Assembly: GCF_004522175.1 (NCBI RefSeq)
Contig: NZ_SDEB01000014.1
Coordinates: forward strand, 1-64,000
Source of the DNA: Paracoccus ravus
GTDB taxonomy: Bacteria > Pseudomonadota > Alphaproteobacteria > Rhodobacterales > Rhodobacteraceae
Direction: 5' to 3'
Length of the DNA stretch: 64,000 nt
The first letter of the stretch is position 1. Every line of letters begins with the position of its first letter. Below, in pieces: positions 1 to 9,000 of this stretch. The position numbers and the translations under genes were made by a program. A model generated the notes under the pieces. It did not search any database. It was given only the letters and a program-made list of their open reading frames with translations, and had not been told where the DNA came from.

Positions 1-965
1 GCCTTCTCGGCCTTGAAGGAATTGCAGCGGCTGCGCGATGAGGCGGGGCAGGGGGCGCAGGTGCCTCTGCCCCGGCTGATCCCCGGTGCCCGTCTGGTGC
101 TGAGTGACAGCCGCGTTGAATGGATCGCTTTGCCGACCGATCTGGCCGCCTGGTCGCGGCTGACCCGGCTTCTGTCTTTGGGCAAGCGGCGGGCCGGGAA
201 GGGCAGCTGCCACATCGGCCTGACTGATCTTGAGGCATGGGGTAGGGGGATGTCGAGAGCGTCTGGCGCCGGGCGGGCCTGCGTCCCGATGCGCTGGACC
301 GGCTGGCCGAGGCCGATGGCTTTGCAAGCCTTGGCTTGTCCCGCCGCGATGCGCTCTGGCAGGCCAAGGCGCTGAAGGCGCCAAAGCCGCTGCCGCTTTT
401 CGGGATGGACGGGGAGGGAGAGCGCGAGCCGATGGTCGACCTGCCCCGGATGACCTTGGGCCAGGAGGTGATCGAGGATTACCTCGCTTTGCGCCTGTCC
501 CTGCGCGCCCATCCGCTGGAGATCCTGCGGCCCAATCTGCCCGAAAGCCTGCCGCATGCCAAATTGGCCGAGGCCCGGGGTAGGGTGGTCATCACCGGCC
601 TCGTCATCACCCGCCAGCGCCCCGGCACTGCTTCGGGCGTGATCTTCCTCACCCTCGAGGACGAGACCGGCACCGCCAATGTCGTGGTCTGGACGAAGGT
701 CTACGAGACCTATCGCGCAGCCGTGGTCGCCGGCCGCTTGCTGCGCGTCACCGGCCGGATCGAACGCGACGGGCAGGTGACCCATGTGATCGCCGAGCAT
801 GTCGCGGATCTCTCGCATCGCCTCTCGGTCCTCGGGCATCCGTTGCGGATCGCAGCCGAGACCGAGCGGGCAGGCGAGACCCTCAGGCCGATCCGCACCG
901 CCAGCCGCGCACGCCATCCCCGCGAGCAGGCCAGAAAGCTTTTCCCGAGCCGGGATTTCCACTGA
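1..965 (+). pseudogene. dnaE2: Error-prone DNA polymerase DnaE2 remnant, centre deleted
   Basis: Two pieces of the roughly 1,100-residue damage-inducible polymerase are joined. From base 1 to about 245 one frame encodes part of the N-terminal PHP domain, including the block LTRLLSLGKRRAGKG typical of DnaE2. From about 252 to the stop at 963-965 a different frame encodes the C-terminal part: a helix-hairpin-helix-like stretch (VWRRAGL, LSRRDALWQAKAL) and the OB-fold domain with the DnaE2 hallmark RPGTASGVIFLTLEDETG. The whole palm, fingers and catalytic aspartates are missing and the join changes frame, so no polymerase can be made. The 5' end lies outside the window. The usual imuA/imuB partners are not seen here. 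Confidence 0.85.
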
Positions 966-1603
966 GCGGCATATCATCGCTAAAAGGTCGCCTGCCGGCT
1001 TCCGTACATGGGCGCTCTGACCCAAGTGCCGAGAACGCAAACTCGGCTACGAAGTGGATTCAACGACGGCGGTATAAATCTGTGCTGGTTCCGACAGGTG
1101 GGTGCGACTGACAGACGAACTTCCCTTTGTCATGTTTGCTTGCTGACCCCTTTACGACTCCACTTCACAGATTGACGCCGTTGCTCGGCGTAACTTCTTG
1201 AGCGAAGCGTTCGGCAAGCCGGCAAGCCTGCATCACCCAGCTTGGGCCGGTTCCGGCCAGGATCGCCCCCCAGATCGGCGGCGCGTGGTTCAGCAGCTTC
1301 CGCACCAGCGGGTCGAAGTCGCGGCTGAACTTCCTGTCGCTTTTGCGAGCCGGCCACGAGGATCAAGTCATCCACCATGAAGCGCTGGATGACATGCGCC
1401 AGAGCAAGACGACGCCAGCGATCATCGCGAGGCAAGGAGGACCAACTTTTAATGCATCGCTCCTAACTTATCCGCTTTAAAATAACAATCTGCGGACTTC
1501 CTCGCATGGTGTCATCCGCGGTTCCGACAATCCTGTCGCAGCCGAGCGATCATAGCGAAGGGTGACGCGACGACCGTGAACGGCTGCGACGCGAAGAGGC
1601 GCA
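966..1603. other. Gene-poor stretch between dnaE2 wreck and parB
   Basis: No gene is convincingly supported. A minus-strand frame around 1190-1400 contains protein-like text (for example PPIWGAILAGTGPSW), but it has no start with a ribosome binding site and I do not recognise the family; it may be another gene fragment. A pair of 8-base inverted arms (TCGCAGCC at 1536-1543 and GGCTGCGA at 1582-1589) lies just downstream of parB; its role is unclear. Confidence 0.4.
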
Positions 1604-1620
1604 GGTTTCGCTACGAAACC
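1604..1620. other. parS-like palindrome, copy 1
   Basis: GGTTTCG-CTA-CGAAACC: 7-base perfect arms around a 3-base centre, located 2 bases past the stop codon of parB. The same core recurs inside parB (2641-2655) and upstream of parA (4196-4212). Repetition of one palindrome around a parAB pair is the expected layout of a ParB-binding centromere. Binding itself is inferred. Confidence 0.6.
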
Positions 1621-1622
1621 CG

Positions 1623-2717
1623 CTAGAACTGAACCAATTCGGCCAACATTCTCTGTATCACATCCGCATTAAGACCTTCCCCGTCAAGACGAATGACATA
1701 GGATCCTCGATCCTCCGTCACGCGCAGCAAAATCCCACTCGTGGTATGCGCCGTCAGATCTGGCAACAGGCGCGCGGGTTTGGACTTGGGACGGCCGACC
1801 CGTCGCTCAGGTGACGGCCCCTCCTCGATGAGATGCAAGACCGGCTCGATAAGCGCCCATTCCTCTTCGGCATCCGCGCAAGCGCGAGTTGATAGCGCGT
1901 CGCGGATCTGGGATTCGCCTCCATTGCGCAGCGCGGCCGAGATGCGCAGTCCGCGCCTTTCGGTCAGCGCCTCGGGATAGGAAAGCATGTCGCCCAATTC
2001 CTCAAAGATCAGGGCAAAGGAACGCACCTTGGAGCGCTTGGCCTTTGAGGCGGTCGCAAACAGCTTGGCAACCGCGTCATCCGTATTGGCGAATGCACCC
2101 TGATTTGCCGCAATGACGGCGATCCTGCCCCGCTCGAAATGGCTGAGTTCCTGACGAACCTCGTTTTCCTCGACCATCGCGACGAAGGCTTCGTCGCTAT
2201 CGGATCGCGGACGGATCAGTGCGGGAATGGTATTGTATTTCTCGGACTGCGAGAGGTCGCGAAGGGCCCGCATCGCCTCGAGGCGGCGAAATCCCGACAA
2301 AAGGCCGAAACGCGCTTTCTGGCCGTCCAAGCTGTCGATCTCGAAAACCTCGATCGGAAGGCGCAGACCGTGAGCCGCGATCGACAAACGCAACTCCTGC
2401 ATCTCTTCTTCGCCCACGACCATGCGGTCGCGAACCATGGCCGCCTCATCGATCTGATCGAGGGGAATCTCGGAAATCAAAAGCCCCCGCTCTTCCGCCA
2501 GTTTCAATCGCGCTGCATCCGCATCGGCTTTTGCGCGGGCAGTGCGGGTTTCGGCGCTTTCGGCGGTCATTAGGGACGCGCTTTCGGCTACGACCTGCGC
2601 AATGGGGGCAATCCCTCGACCGATAGCTGGCCGCTCAAAGGTTTCGCTGCGAAACTCTTGCTCGATCCGGTTGATATCTGCGGTGCTGGGCGTTTCCAGC
2701 CGCCGACGCTTAGCCAT
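1623..2717 (-). CDS. parB: Plasmid partition protein ParB
   Basis: 364-residue centromere-binding partner of ParA. The first ~75 residues are charged and alanine-rich, as expected of the ParA-contact region. The ParB nuclease-like domain starts near residue 82 (ISEIPLDQID), and the conserved arginine patch appears as SGFRRLEA near residues 141-148. A helix-turn-helix region follows (about 195-240), then a variable C-terminus that probably dimerises. Its start overlaps the end of parA by 8 bases, so the two are translationally coupled. A copy of the parS-like palindrome lies inside its 5' coding part and another just after its stop. The family call is firm; the plasmid-type subfamily is inferred from context. 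Confidence 0.9.
   Translation of the reverse strand: MAKRRRLETPSTADINRIEQEFRSETFERPAIGRGIAPIAQVVAESASLMTAESAETRTARAKADADAARLKLAEERGLLISEIPLDQIDEAAMVRDRMVVGEEEMQELRLSIAAHGLRLPIEVFEIDSLDGQKARFGLLSGFRRLEAMRALRDLSQSEKYNTIPALIRPRSDSDEAFVAMVEENEVRQELSHFERGRIAVIAANQGAFANTDDAVAKLFATASKAKRSKVRSFALIFEELGDMLSYPEALTERRGLRISAALRNGGESQIRDALSTRACADAEEEWALIEPVLHLIEEGPSPERRVGRPKSKPARLLPDLTAHTTSGILLRVTEDRGSYVIRLDGEGLNADVIQRMLAELVQF
2641..2655. other. parS-like palindrome, copy 2 (inside parB)
   Basis: GTTTCG-CTG-CGAAAC, 6-base perfect arms, within the first ~75 bases of the parB reading frame. It differs from copy 1 only in the centre and outermost base. In coding sequence this could be chance, but the match to the two intergenic copies argues against it. 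Confidence 0.5.
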
Positions 2718-4110
2718 GTTCCTGCCCCCTCATCCGGCTTTCCTTTTCAAGTTGAAGATCGCGCCACCACGTCCCCAGGATCAGCTCCTTGACCTCGGCC
2801 CAGGTGCGATCGAAAGTTTCGCGGCCGCGAACATAGGTTTCGCGATTGAACTCGCGGTAGTCGGCTTCATAGATGCCGTTCACCTGCTCACCGGCCTGGC
2901 CGACCATCGCCGTCATTTCCTGACGATAGGTTGTCATGAAATCCCCGAAATAGGCTTGGATGACATTCGCCAGATCGGTTTGCTGCGCGGCATCGAAACG
3001 CGTGACGATGGCACGAACCGCGTCCCATTCAAAGCACATCTCGGGCAGGCCGTCGCGACGTCGCGCCGCGTTTTCGCCCTCTTCGATACTGGCGAAGGTC
3101 GAATAGAGCATGTCGAAAAATCGGCCTGTCGAGTCGAATTCAAGAAAGGACGCGCCCAAGGGCACCAGAAGAATATCTGCGGCCGCCAGCGCATTGATCG
3201 TCAGGTACCCAAGTGCAGGAGGCGTATCCAGAATCACGAGATCGTATTTTTCAAGAATGCCGTCATTCACCAGAGCGTTTCCAAGCGCATCCCAAAGCGG
3301 CCAGCTGCGCAGGCCCATGCGCCAGACCGGCACCTGGAACTCGGCCCAATAGAGGTTCAGCTGGGCGCCGAGAAGGTCGATATTCGGCCAATGCGTCTCT
3401 TGGATCAGATCCGAGGCGGATAGCTTCAAAGCCTCGGTCAGAGTTTCGTCGAAGGGCAGGGGAGGCTGTCCCGCCGCCTGACGGACCTGATTTTCCTCTT
3501 GCAGCGCCAGAGCGTAGTCCCTCGCCAGCAAGGGGAATGCCGTCGACCATTCATCGGCGACATTCCCCCCCATGATCGACGTCATGCTGCCTTGGCTGTC
3601 GAGATCCACGACCAGAACACGATACCCGTCAAGCGCCGCGGACATTGCCAGATGCGCAGCGGTCGAGGTCTTGCCCACCCCGCCCTTGAAATTCGCGACG
3701 GCGATGGTCTTCGCGGGCAGCCCTTCGGGACGCCAGGGGCGATATTCGCGGCTCGCCGCCCCTTCGGCTGCGAAATGATCTCGCAGACGGAGCACGTCTT
3801 CCAGGCTGAACCATTTGGAATTCCCTTCGCCGGTCCCTTGCGGCAGGTCGGGGTTTTTCAAGAGCACGCGTCTGAAATGCGCCGGGGCGACCGGAATAAG
3901 ATAGCGGCAGACCTCCCAGGTCGAGAACCGCCGCAGGCGCTTGCGCCCATCCGGCGCGTAGCCCCGTTCCGCAAGATCTTGCCGACCACGGGCCGCGAAG
4001 GCCGCCGCTTTTGCGAATCGGGCAGTATCGATCGGGTCGGACAGACGCTGAGCCGCTCTCGCGGGGTCTATGTTGAAATAAGGAGGGACGGGGTCCTTGC
4101 CAGAAGACAT
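2710..4110 (-). CDS. parA: Plasmid partition ATPase ParA
   Basis: 466-residue Walker-type partition ATPase. The N-terminal ~130 residues form an extension with a probable DNA-binding helix-turn-helix, the type Ib-lacking, self-regulating ParA architecture. The deviant Walker A motif KGGVGKTS is at about residues 142-149, followed by VLVVDLDSQGS (Walker A') and a Walker B-like LVILDTPPALGYL. It would move plasmid copies by ATP-dependent binding to nucleoid DNA and ParB. First gene of the parAB unit, transcribed away from rep; the parS-like palindrome at 4196-4212 sits next to its likely promoter, suggesting ParA/ParB autoregulation. Confidence 0.92.
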   Translation of the reverse strand: MSSGKDPVPPYFNIDPARAAQRLSDPIDTARFAKAAAFAARGRQDLAERGYAPDGRKRLRRFSTWEVCRYLIPVAPAHFRRVLLKNPDLPQGTGEGNSKWFSLEDVLRLRDHFAAEGAASREYRPWRPEGLPAKTIAVANFKGGVGKTSTAAHLAMSAALDGYRVLVVDLDSQGSMTSIMGGNVADEWSTAFPLLARDYALALQEENQVRQAAGQPPLPFDETLTEALKLSASDLIQETHWPNIDLLGAQLNLYWAEFQVPVWRMGLRSWPLWDALGNALVNDGILEKYDLVILDTPPALGYLTINALAAADILLVPLGASFLEFDSTGRFFDMLYSTFASIEEGENAARRRDGLPEMCFEWDAVRAIVTRFDAAQQTDLANVIQAYFGDFMTTYRQEMTAMVGQAGEQVNGIYEADYREFNRETYVRGRETFDRTWAEVKELILGTWWRDLQLEKESRMRGQEHG

Positions 4111-4156
4111 CTCATGTCCTTTGCGATGTGCTGCTCAATAAATGGTTTTGGGCAAA

Positions 4157-4185
4157 CTATTACACGTCACTCTGCCAATCGGAAA
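4157..4185 (-). promoter_or_regulatory. Possible parAB promoter
   Basis: On the minus strand TTTCCG (-35, 4180-4185) and TAATAG (-10, 4157-4162) are separated by 17 bases, about 47 bases upstream of the parA ATG. The -35 is weak. The adjacent parS-like palindrome (4196-4212) would place a ParB or ParA complex immediately upstream. Confidence 0.35.
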
Positions 4186-4195
4186 GAGTCCGTGA

Positions 4196-4212
4196 GGTTT
4201 CGCAGCGAAATC
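4196..4212. other. parS-like palindrome, copy 3 (upstream of parA)
   Basis: GGTTTCG-CAG-CGAAATC: core TTTCGCAGCGAAA is a perfect odd-length palindrome (4198-4210); the outer arms differ from copy 1 at one base. It lies between the parA promoter candidate and the iteron array, where it could serve as centromere and operator. Confidence 0.6.
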
Positions 4213-4308
4213 CTTGGAAAAATTGAAAGACTGACCCACAACATAGTTTGATTGCTTTACATGAATTTAGAATCTTTGGGGTAAGGTTTTTTGTGAACCT
4301 ACAAGAGG

Positions 4309-4551
4309 TTGCAGCATGTCGGGCACCTCTCTGCGGGATGTCGGGAACCCAAAAACGGGATGAAGGGTGCCCGGATGCGGGACAATACGGACCGATTCGC
4401 GGGAAGAGGGGGATCCACCTGCAGGAGATGGCGTCCAAGTGCCGAACATGGACGAATTGGGCCAATTTGTCGGCCTTGGCGTCCCGGAAAAGGGTTCCTT
4501 TGCGACGCTGATTTGGTTTGGGAACCCATTCACGGGACGGCGCGCGCCAAT
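4309..4551 (+). repeat. 22-bp iterons: plasmid replication origin
   Basis: The element CGGGA recurs at 4334, 4356, 4378 and 4400, exactly 22 bases apart, with degenerate copies one period before (4309-4330) and after (4419-4440). Within each unit the left half is GCGGGA and the right half GGG followed by ACCCA-like bases. The pattern resumes at 4508-4529 (right half GGGAACCCA identical to the unit at 4331) and 4530-4551 (left half ACGGGA). Direct repeats of about 22 bases immediately upstream of a Rep_3 initiator are the classic iterons to which the initiator binds. The 4441-4507 interval holds only poor matches. Confidence 0.75.
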
Positions 4552-4572
4552 CTTGCGGGACCCAATGAATCA

Positions 4573-4601
4573 TTGTTCCAAGGTGCCTTTTCCTGCATAC
4601 T
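4573..4601 (+). promoter_or_regulatory. Possible rep promoter
   Basis: TTGTTC (4573-4578) and CATACT (4596-4601) with a 17-base spacer, 31 bases before the rep ATG. A further CGGGA element at 4556 lies just upstream, so initiator bound to the origin could repress this promoter. Confidence 0.35.
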
Positions 4602-4631
4602 CATCTGAAAAAATACAATGAGGGCAGGGCG

Positions 4632-5816
4632 ATGGATGATATTCCGCGCGATCAATTGACAGGGGCGCTGCGGCGCGGGGCCGTCAAGAAGCATGTCGCT
4701 GCGATTCACGTGTCGGGAAAGCTGACGCTGTTGCAGCGCAAGCTTTCGAATGTCTTGTTGCTGAACGCATATGACACGCTGACGAGCCGGCCCCGCCACC
4801 AGATCGACGCCCGCACGCTCTGTCTGATGATCGGCTATAATTCCAACGACATGGACACGCTGAAGCAATCCCTGCGCGGTCTGGCCGAGACGATCGCCGA
4901 ATGGGACATGCTGGACGAAAAGGGACAGCAGGAATGGGGCGTGTCGAGCCTGCTCAGCTATGCCAAGCTCAAGGGAGGTGTTTGCGAATACGCATATTCT
5001 CCGGCATTGGCCGAGAAGCTGCACGACCCCAAGGTCTTTGCGTTGATCAATCTCAACATTCAGCGCCGCTTTACCTCGGGGCACGCGTTGGCGCTCTACG
5101 AGAACTGCTACCGCTTCGTCCGGACCGGATCGACCGGTTGGTGGCCGCTTGATCTCTTTCGTCGGCTCATGGGAGTTGAGGGCTCGGCCTATTACGAGAT
5201 CTTCAAACATCTCAACGCCAAGATCATCAAGCCTGCCGTTGCCGAGGTGAACCGAAGCAGCAATATCCTCGTGACCCCGGAAACCCGCAAGCAGGGCAGA
5301 GTCGTCACGGAAATTCGATTCCGTATCAAGGAAAATCCGCAACTCGCCATTCTCGATATAGACGATGGCGAGGGCGCGCGTCACGGCCCGGTCTATGGCA
5401 GGCTGCGTGCTTTGGGTGTCAGCGACAGGCTGGCGCGGCAATGGCTCGCCTCGCATGGCGAAGAGCAGGTCGAGGCAAAGCTGGACTATGTCGAAAGCCG
5501 CAAGAACGTCAAAAGCAAGCTTGGCTATCTCACGGCTGCTCTGGACGGGAATTTCGGAACGGTCGAGGTTGAACCGGCCGGACAGCCCCAACCGAATGCC
5601 CGCGCAGAGCGCCTGCGTCGCGTCCTTGAGGCCGTCAAGGCCCGCACCCCGACCCAGCGCGATGCCGACAAGCGTCTTTTCCAGAGCCAACTCACCGATC
5701 CGACCATGCGCGATGATTTCGACAAGCACGGCTGGATGTCGCCGCTTTGCATGGCGCGCATCGCTGTCTTCTGGGAAACTCTGTCGCCCGGCTTGCTCGA
5801 CGGGACCGAGGATTGA
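4632..5816 (+). CDS. rep: Plasmid replication initiator, Rep_3 family
   Basis: 394-residue initiator. The N-terminal block LTLLQRKLSNVLLLNAYDTL (about residues 30-50) is the signature of the Rep_3 (RepB-like) winged-helix domain that opens iteron-containing origins. A second winged-helix domain follows (about 130-240; ALYENCYRF is characteristic). The C-terminal ~120 residues are a helical tail seen in rhodobacterial members. It reads away from parAB and is preceded by an array of 22-bp iterons, exactly its expected target. The ATG at 4632 follows a GAGGGCAGGG sequence. Members are also named RepA or RepB in Paracoccus plasmids, so the symbol is generic. Confidence 0.9.
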   Translation: MDDIPRDQLTGALRRGAVKKHVAAIHVSGKLTLLQRKLSNVLLLNAYDTLTSRPRHQIDARTLCLMIGYNSNDMDTLKQSLRGLAETIAEWDMLDEKGQQEWGVSSLLSYAKLKGGVCEYAYSPALAEKLHDPKVFALINLNIQRRFTSGHALALYENCYRFVRTGSTGWWPLDLFRRLMGVEGSAYYEIFKHLNAKIIKPAVAEVNRSSNILVTPETRKQGRVVTEIRFRIKENPQLAILDIDDGEGARHGPVYGRLRALGVSDRLARQWLASHGEEQVEAKLDYVESRKNVKSKLGYLTAALDGNFGTVEVEPAGQPQPNARAERLRRVLEAVKARTPTQRDADKRLFQSQLTDPTMRDDFDKHGWMSPLCMARIAVFWETLSPGLLDGTED

Positions 5817-5837
5817 CCCTCAGACCTTGCCGCATGG

Positions 5838-5866
5838 TTAACACGTCGGCGTTTTTGTGATATGGT
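5838..5866 (+). promoter_or_regulatory. Sigma-70-like promoter for the small peptide gene
   Basis: TTAACA (5838-5843) and TATGGT (5861-5866) with an exact 17-base spacer. Transcription would start near 5873, just before the GGAGG at 5880-5884. This supports the 34-codon ORF as a real gene independent of rep. Confidence 0.5.
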
Positions 5867-5891
5867 GATTCCTTATTTACGGAGGCTCACC

Positions 5892-5996
5892 ATGAGAATC
5901 CTTGTCATCTGTATTGCGCTTATTCTTGCGACGGGCAACGCCACGATTTCGCCGGTCCATGCTGGACCTTGCGATCCAAATCTGCAGCGCTGCTGA
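5892..5996 (+). CDS. Small exported peptide, 34 residues
   Basis: A 34-codon ORF too short for usual gene finders. It has a strong GGAGG ribosome binding site 7 bases upstream and a promoter in front. The first ~24 residues look like a Sec signal peptide: MR start, hydrophobic core ILVICIALILA, and a cleavage-type end PVHA. The predicted mature peptide is only GPCDPNLQRC, two cysteines enclosing six residues, so a disulfide loop is possible. It lies 71 bases upstream of the 1087-residue membrane protein, same strand. I recognise no family. Alternative: the leftover 5' part of a slightly longer frameshifted gene, because another frame continues with protein-like text to a stop at 6047-6049. 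Confidence 0.5.
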   Translation: MRILVICIALILATGNATISPVHAGPCDPNLQRC

Positions 5997-6067
5997 ATAA
6001 CGGCAGGACGGACGAGGCCGCAAAGGCCGGAGCTGTTCTGCCGACCTGACAGCTTTTCGGAGGCCTG

Positions 6068-9000
6068 ATGGAAAACCCATGGCCTGCCGGGGTTCCGACT
6101 TCGCTCTGGACGTATAACCAACTCCGCGCCGAGGAGTTGGTGCAGGTTCCGATGATGGGGATTCGGTTCGCCCCCGGCTTCCTGTATACGTTTGTGTTTG
6201 GCTGCATTTTCATCGCGCTTTTCGCGTGGAAGCGGTTTTCCGTGCGCTCCGAAGTGCATTCGGTCTCGCGGGCGCTGAGCGATCTCAGCCCGAGCGAGAT
6301 GGGCGGGCAGGGCGCGCTCTTGCGGGCCTATTTCATCTATGCGGGCTCGATCCTGCTGCTTTACGTCTCGCTGACATTCTTTGGTCGGCTCATTCTGCAA
6401 TCGGCGCAGATGCTGCCGGTCGCGGGTATTCAGGTCAATCTGAACAAGCTGCAATTCGACAGCATGCAATGGCCCTTGATGCTGGCCTTTGCGTTTGCCG
6501 GCCTGGCCGAGATGTTGCCTCCGGTCAAGATGACCGAAGGCTGGCTGCGCAACCGCGCCTATCGGGCCGTCGGTATTCCGGTTCGGCTTGAGCAGACGAT
6601 GCGCAGCCTGATCGTGGCCCTGGATCGGGCCTGCGCCGCGGGACCGGAAATAGAGCCCAATCCCTTATCCGCGGCGCTTGCCTCATACCGAGAGCGATGG
6701 ACCGATACGATCGCCAGGCATGCCTGGGCTGCCGAACTCGGCACGCTCAGACGTTCCCGGCAGGACGAGGCGGTGTCGCTCTTGTCCCAGTTGGAAATGC
6801 TGGTCTTTTGGGCCAAGGCGGCGCGGGGCAGTTGGCCGGGCCACGAGGTCTCGCAATCGGTCCGGCAAATGGAGCGGAAATTCGTCGACGAGTCGGTGAC
6901 GCTGCTTGATGAGATACACCATCGCATGCTGGAACTTCCGACCGAAGGTGCAGATGCGGGAACGGTCGCACATAAGACCCGCTTTTCGGAATATCTGGGC
7001 GATGCGATCGACCGGGCGGAAAAGCTGCGTTTCGATCTGGTCGGTATTCTTGCGATTTTTCTTGAGCGTGATCTGGACGTTCCGATGGCCGAGCCGGCGG
7101 GCGAGACCCGGGAAAAGCAGATCGAGGCCCGGCAGGCCGCCAAGGTGGATCAGCCCGAGCCGATGGAGCCCGCGCTGAACCAGCTTCTGATCATGACCGA
7201 GCGTCCCGACACTGCCGGCACCGGCCCAGAGGCAGGGCTCTTTTTGGCCCTGATCGCCGTTTTCCTTTTCTACGCGGCGGCCGCCTGGCGCGGGGTGCAA
7301 GAGCCGATCGGTCAGTTTATCGAAAGAACCAATCTCTACGGCGTCTTGGTCACCGCGCTGGTCGAGACGCTGCGCATCGCGGCCCTGACCTGGCTGCCGA
7401 TCCTCGCGGCCTTTTCGCTGCGGCAATATCTTTGGGACAATGGCGACTGGGCGCGCGCGACCAGGACGCATCGGCGCAGCGGCTATGCGATGCAGATCTT
7501 TGGCTGCCTCTGCCTGGGGGCAGCGGTCTCGATGATCGCGCTGGCCGGGGTGGCCGCGTTGCGGGCCTTTTTCGTCGCACCCGACGCCGATTATTTCTTC
7601 AGCCTCTATTTCGGCGGCGTGGCCTTTGTCCTTTACTATCCGACGCAGGCCATCATCCTTGTGGCGCTGATCCCGATTGCGCTGCGCTCTGCGGATCTGC
7701 GCCAGAATTCCGCGACGCGGATGTGGCTCGGCATGCTTTGCGCCCTTTGCGTCGGGTTTCTTTCCATCCAGCATCAGAATTACTGGAACCCCACATTGGC
7801 CCGTGACTGCCCGGGGCTCGTGGTGATCTCGTCACTGGATTGCGCGCGCCGCTTTGATCTTGTCGGGCATGTCATTCTTGCGTTGCTGGCCTTCCTCGCG
7901 GCCGGAGTCTTTGGGGAATTGCCGGAACGCATTCGGCGGACCAAGCCGCGTTGGGCCACGCAAACGACCCCGGTGGCACTGCTCCTGCTGGCCACCCTCC
8001 AGTCCCATCCGGCCGCAGCACAGGTTGCGACCGCGCCAAGGGAAGTCTATGTCGGCTTTCGCACCGACACGCCGCCGTTTTCTTCGGGCGTCGCTGCGAC
8101 GGACAACAGCGCGGACCGCCCTTACGAGGGCTATCTTGCCGATATCTGCTTCGACCTCTTCGCCGGCTATCCGCAATATCGGATCATTCCTGTCCCGATC
8201 AGCGCCCAGGATCGTTTCATCCGCATTCGGAGCGACGGAGCTGCATCCGGGCGGGGCGATCTCGACATGCTCTGCGATGCGGTGACGATGCGCTTTTCCG
8301 ATCCCGAACGCGCCAGCGCCAGCATCTTTTCGCCGGTCGTCTTTGCCTCGGGGGTCTCGTTTCTCGACCGGACGCGCTCGGGCGGCACGCTGATCGTGGG
8401 ATATGTCGAAAACAGCACCGCCCGGGATGTCGCCCGCAAGGTCTGCGAGGTTGATTACTTCAAGGGTCTCTTGCCCAGCCAACGCAGTTCGCTCTACCAG
8501 CGCTGCAAATTGCGCTGGAGCGCGGCATTGGTGGTAGAGCTGCTGCAACGGAAGCAGCAAAGGCCGGTTCGGGCGAGCCCTGCGCATTACCCCGTACCGG
8601 GCGATCCCCTCTGGACGCGCCTTGGCGAAAGCTGGAGCGAACTTCTGGATGCGGGCCGCCGTTTGAAACAGAGCGGAATTGATCCTGATCGGCTGGACCC
8701 GGAAAGTCGCGATCTGCTCAACAAGGTGACGAAGCATCCGACCCAGCCGGTTCAGGCCGAGCCGCTCAAGTCCGCCTGCCTGAGCGATGGCGATGATCGA
8801 GCCTGTCTGCAAGCGCTCGACCTTTTGTCGGACCCGCTATGCCAAGCCAACGCCACGACACCCCCTCGGGGGAATACGCCGATCGAGAAAGCACCCTGGC
8901 CCGATTATCACTTCTGCCCGATGGCGACGCATGACCAGTTGATCGAGTGGTTTTGCACCACGCCGCCGGGACAGCGGCGCATCTATATGGGCGATCGTGA

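Noticed and set aside
2814..2832. GTTTCGCGGCCGCGAAC within parA
   Set aside because: Resembles the parS-like sites but has a different, longer centre and lies in coding sequence rich in CG; not counted as a fourth copy.
4530..5729. 399-codon minus-strand ORF opposite rep
   Set aside because: Rep_3 motifs are on the plus strand and the ORF covers the origin; no domain seen.
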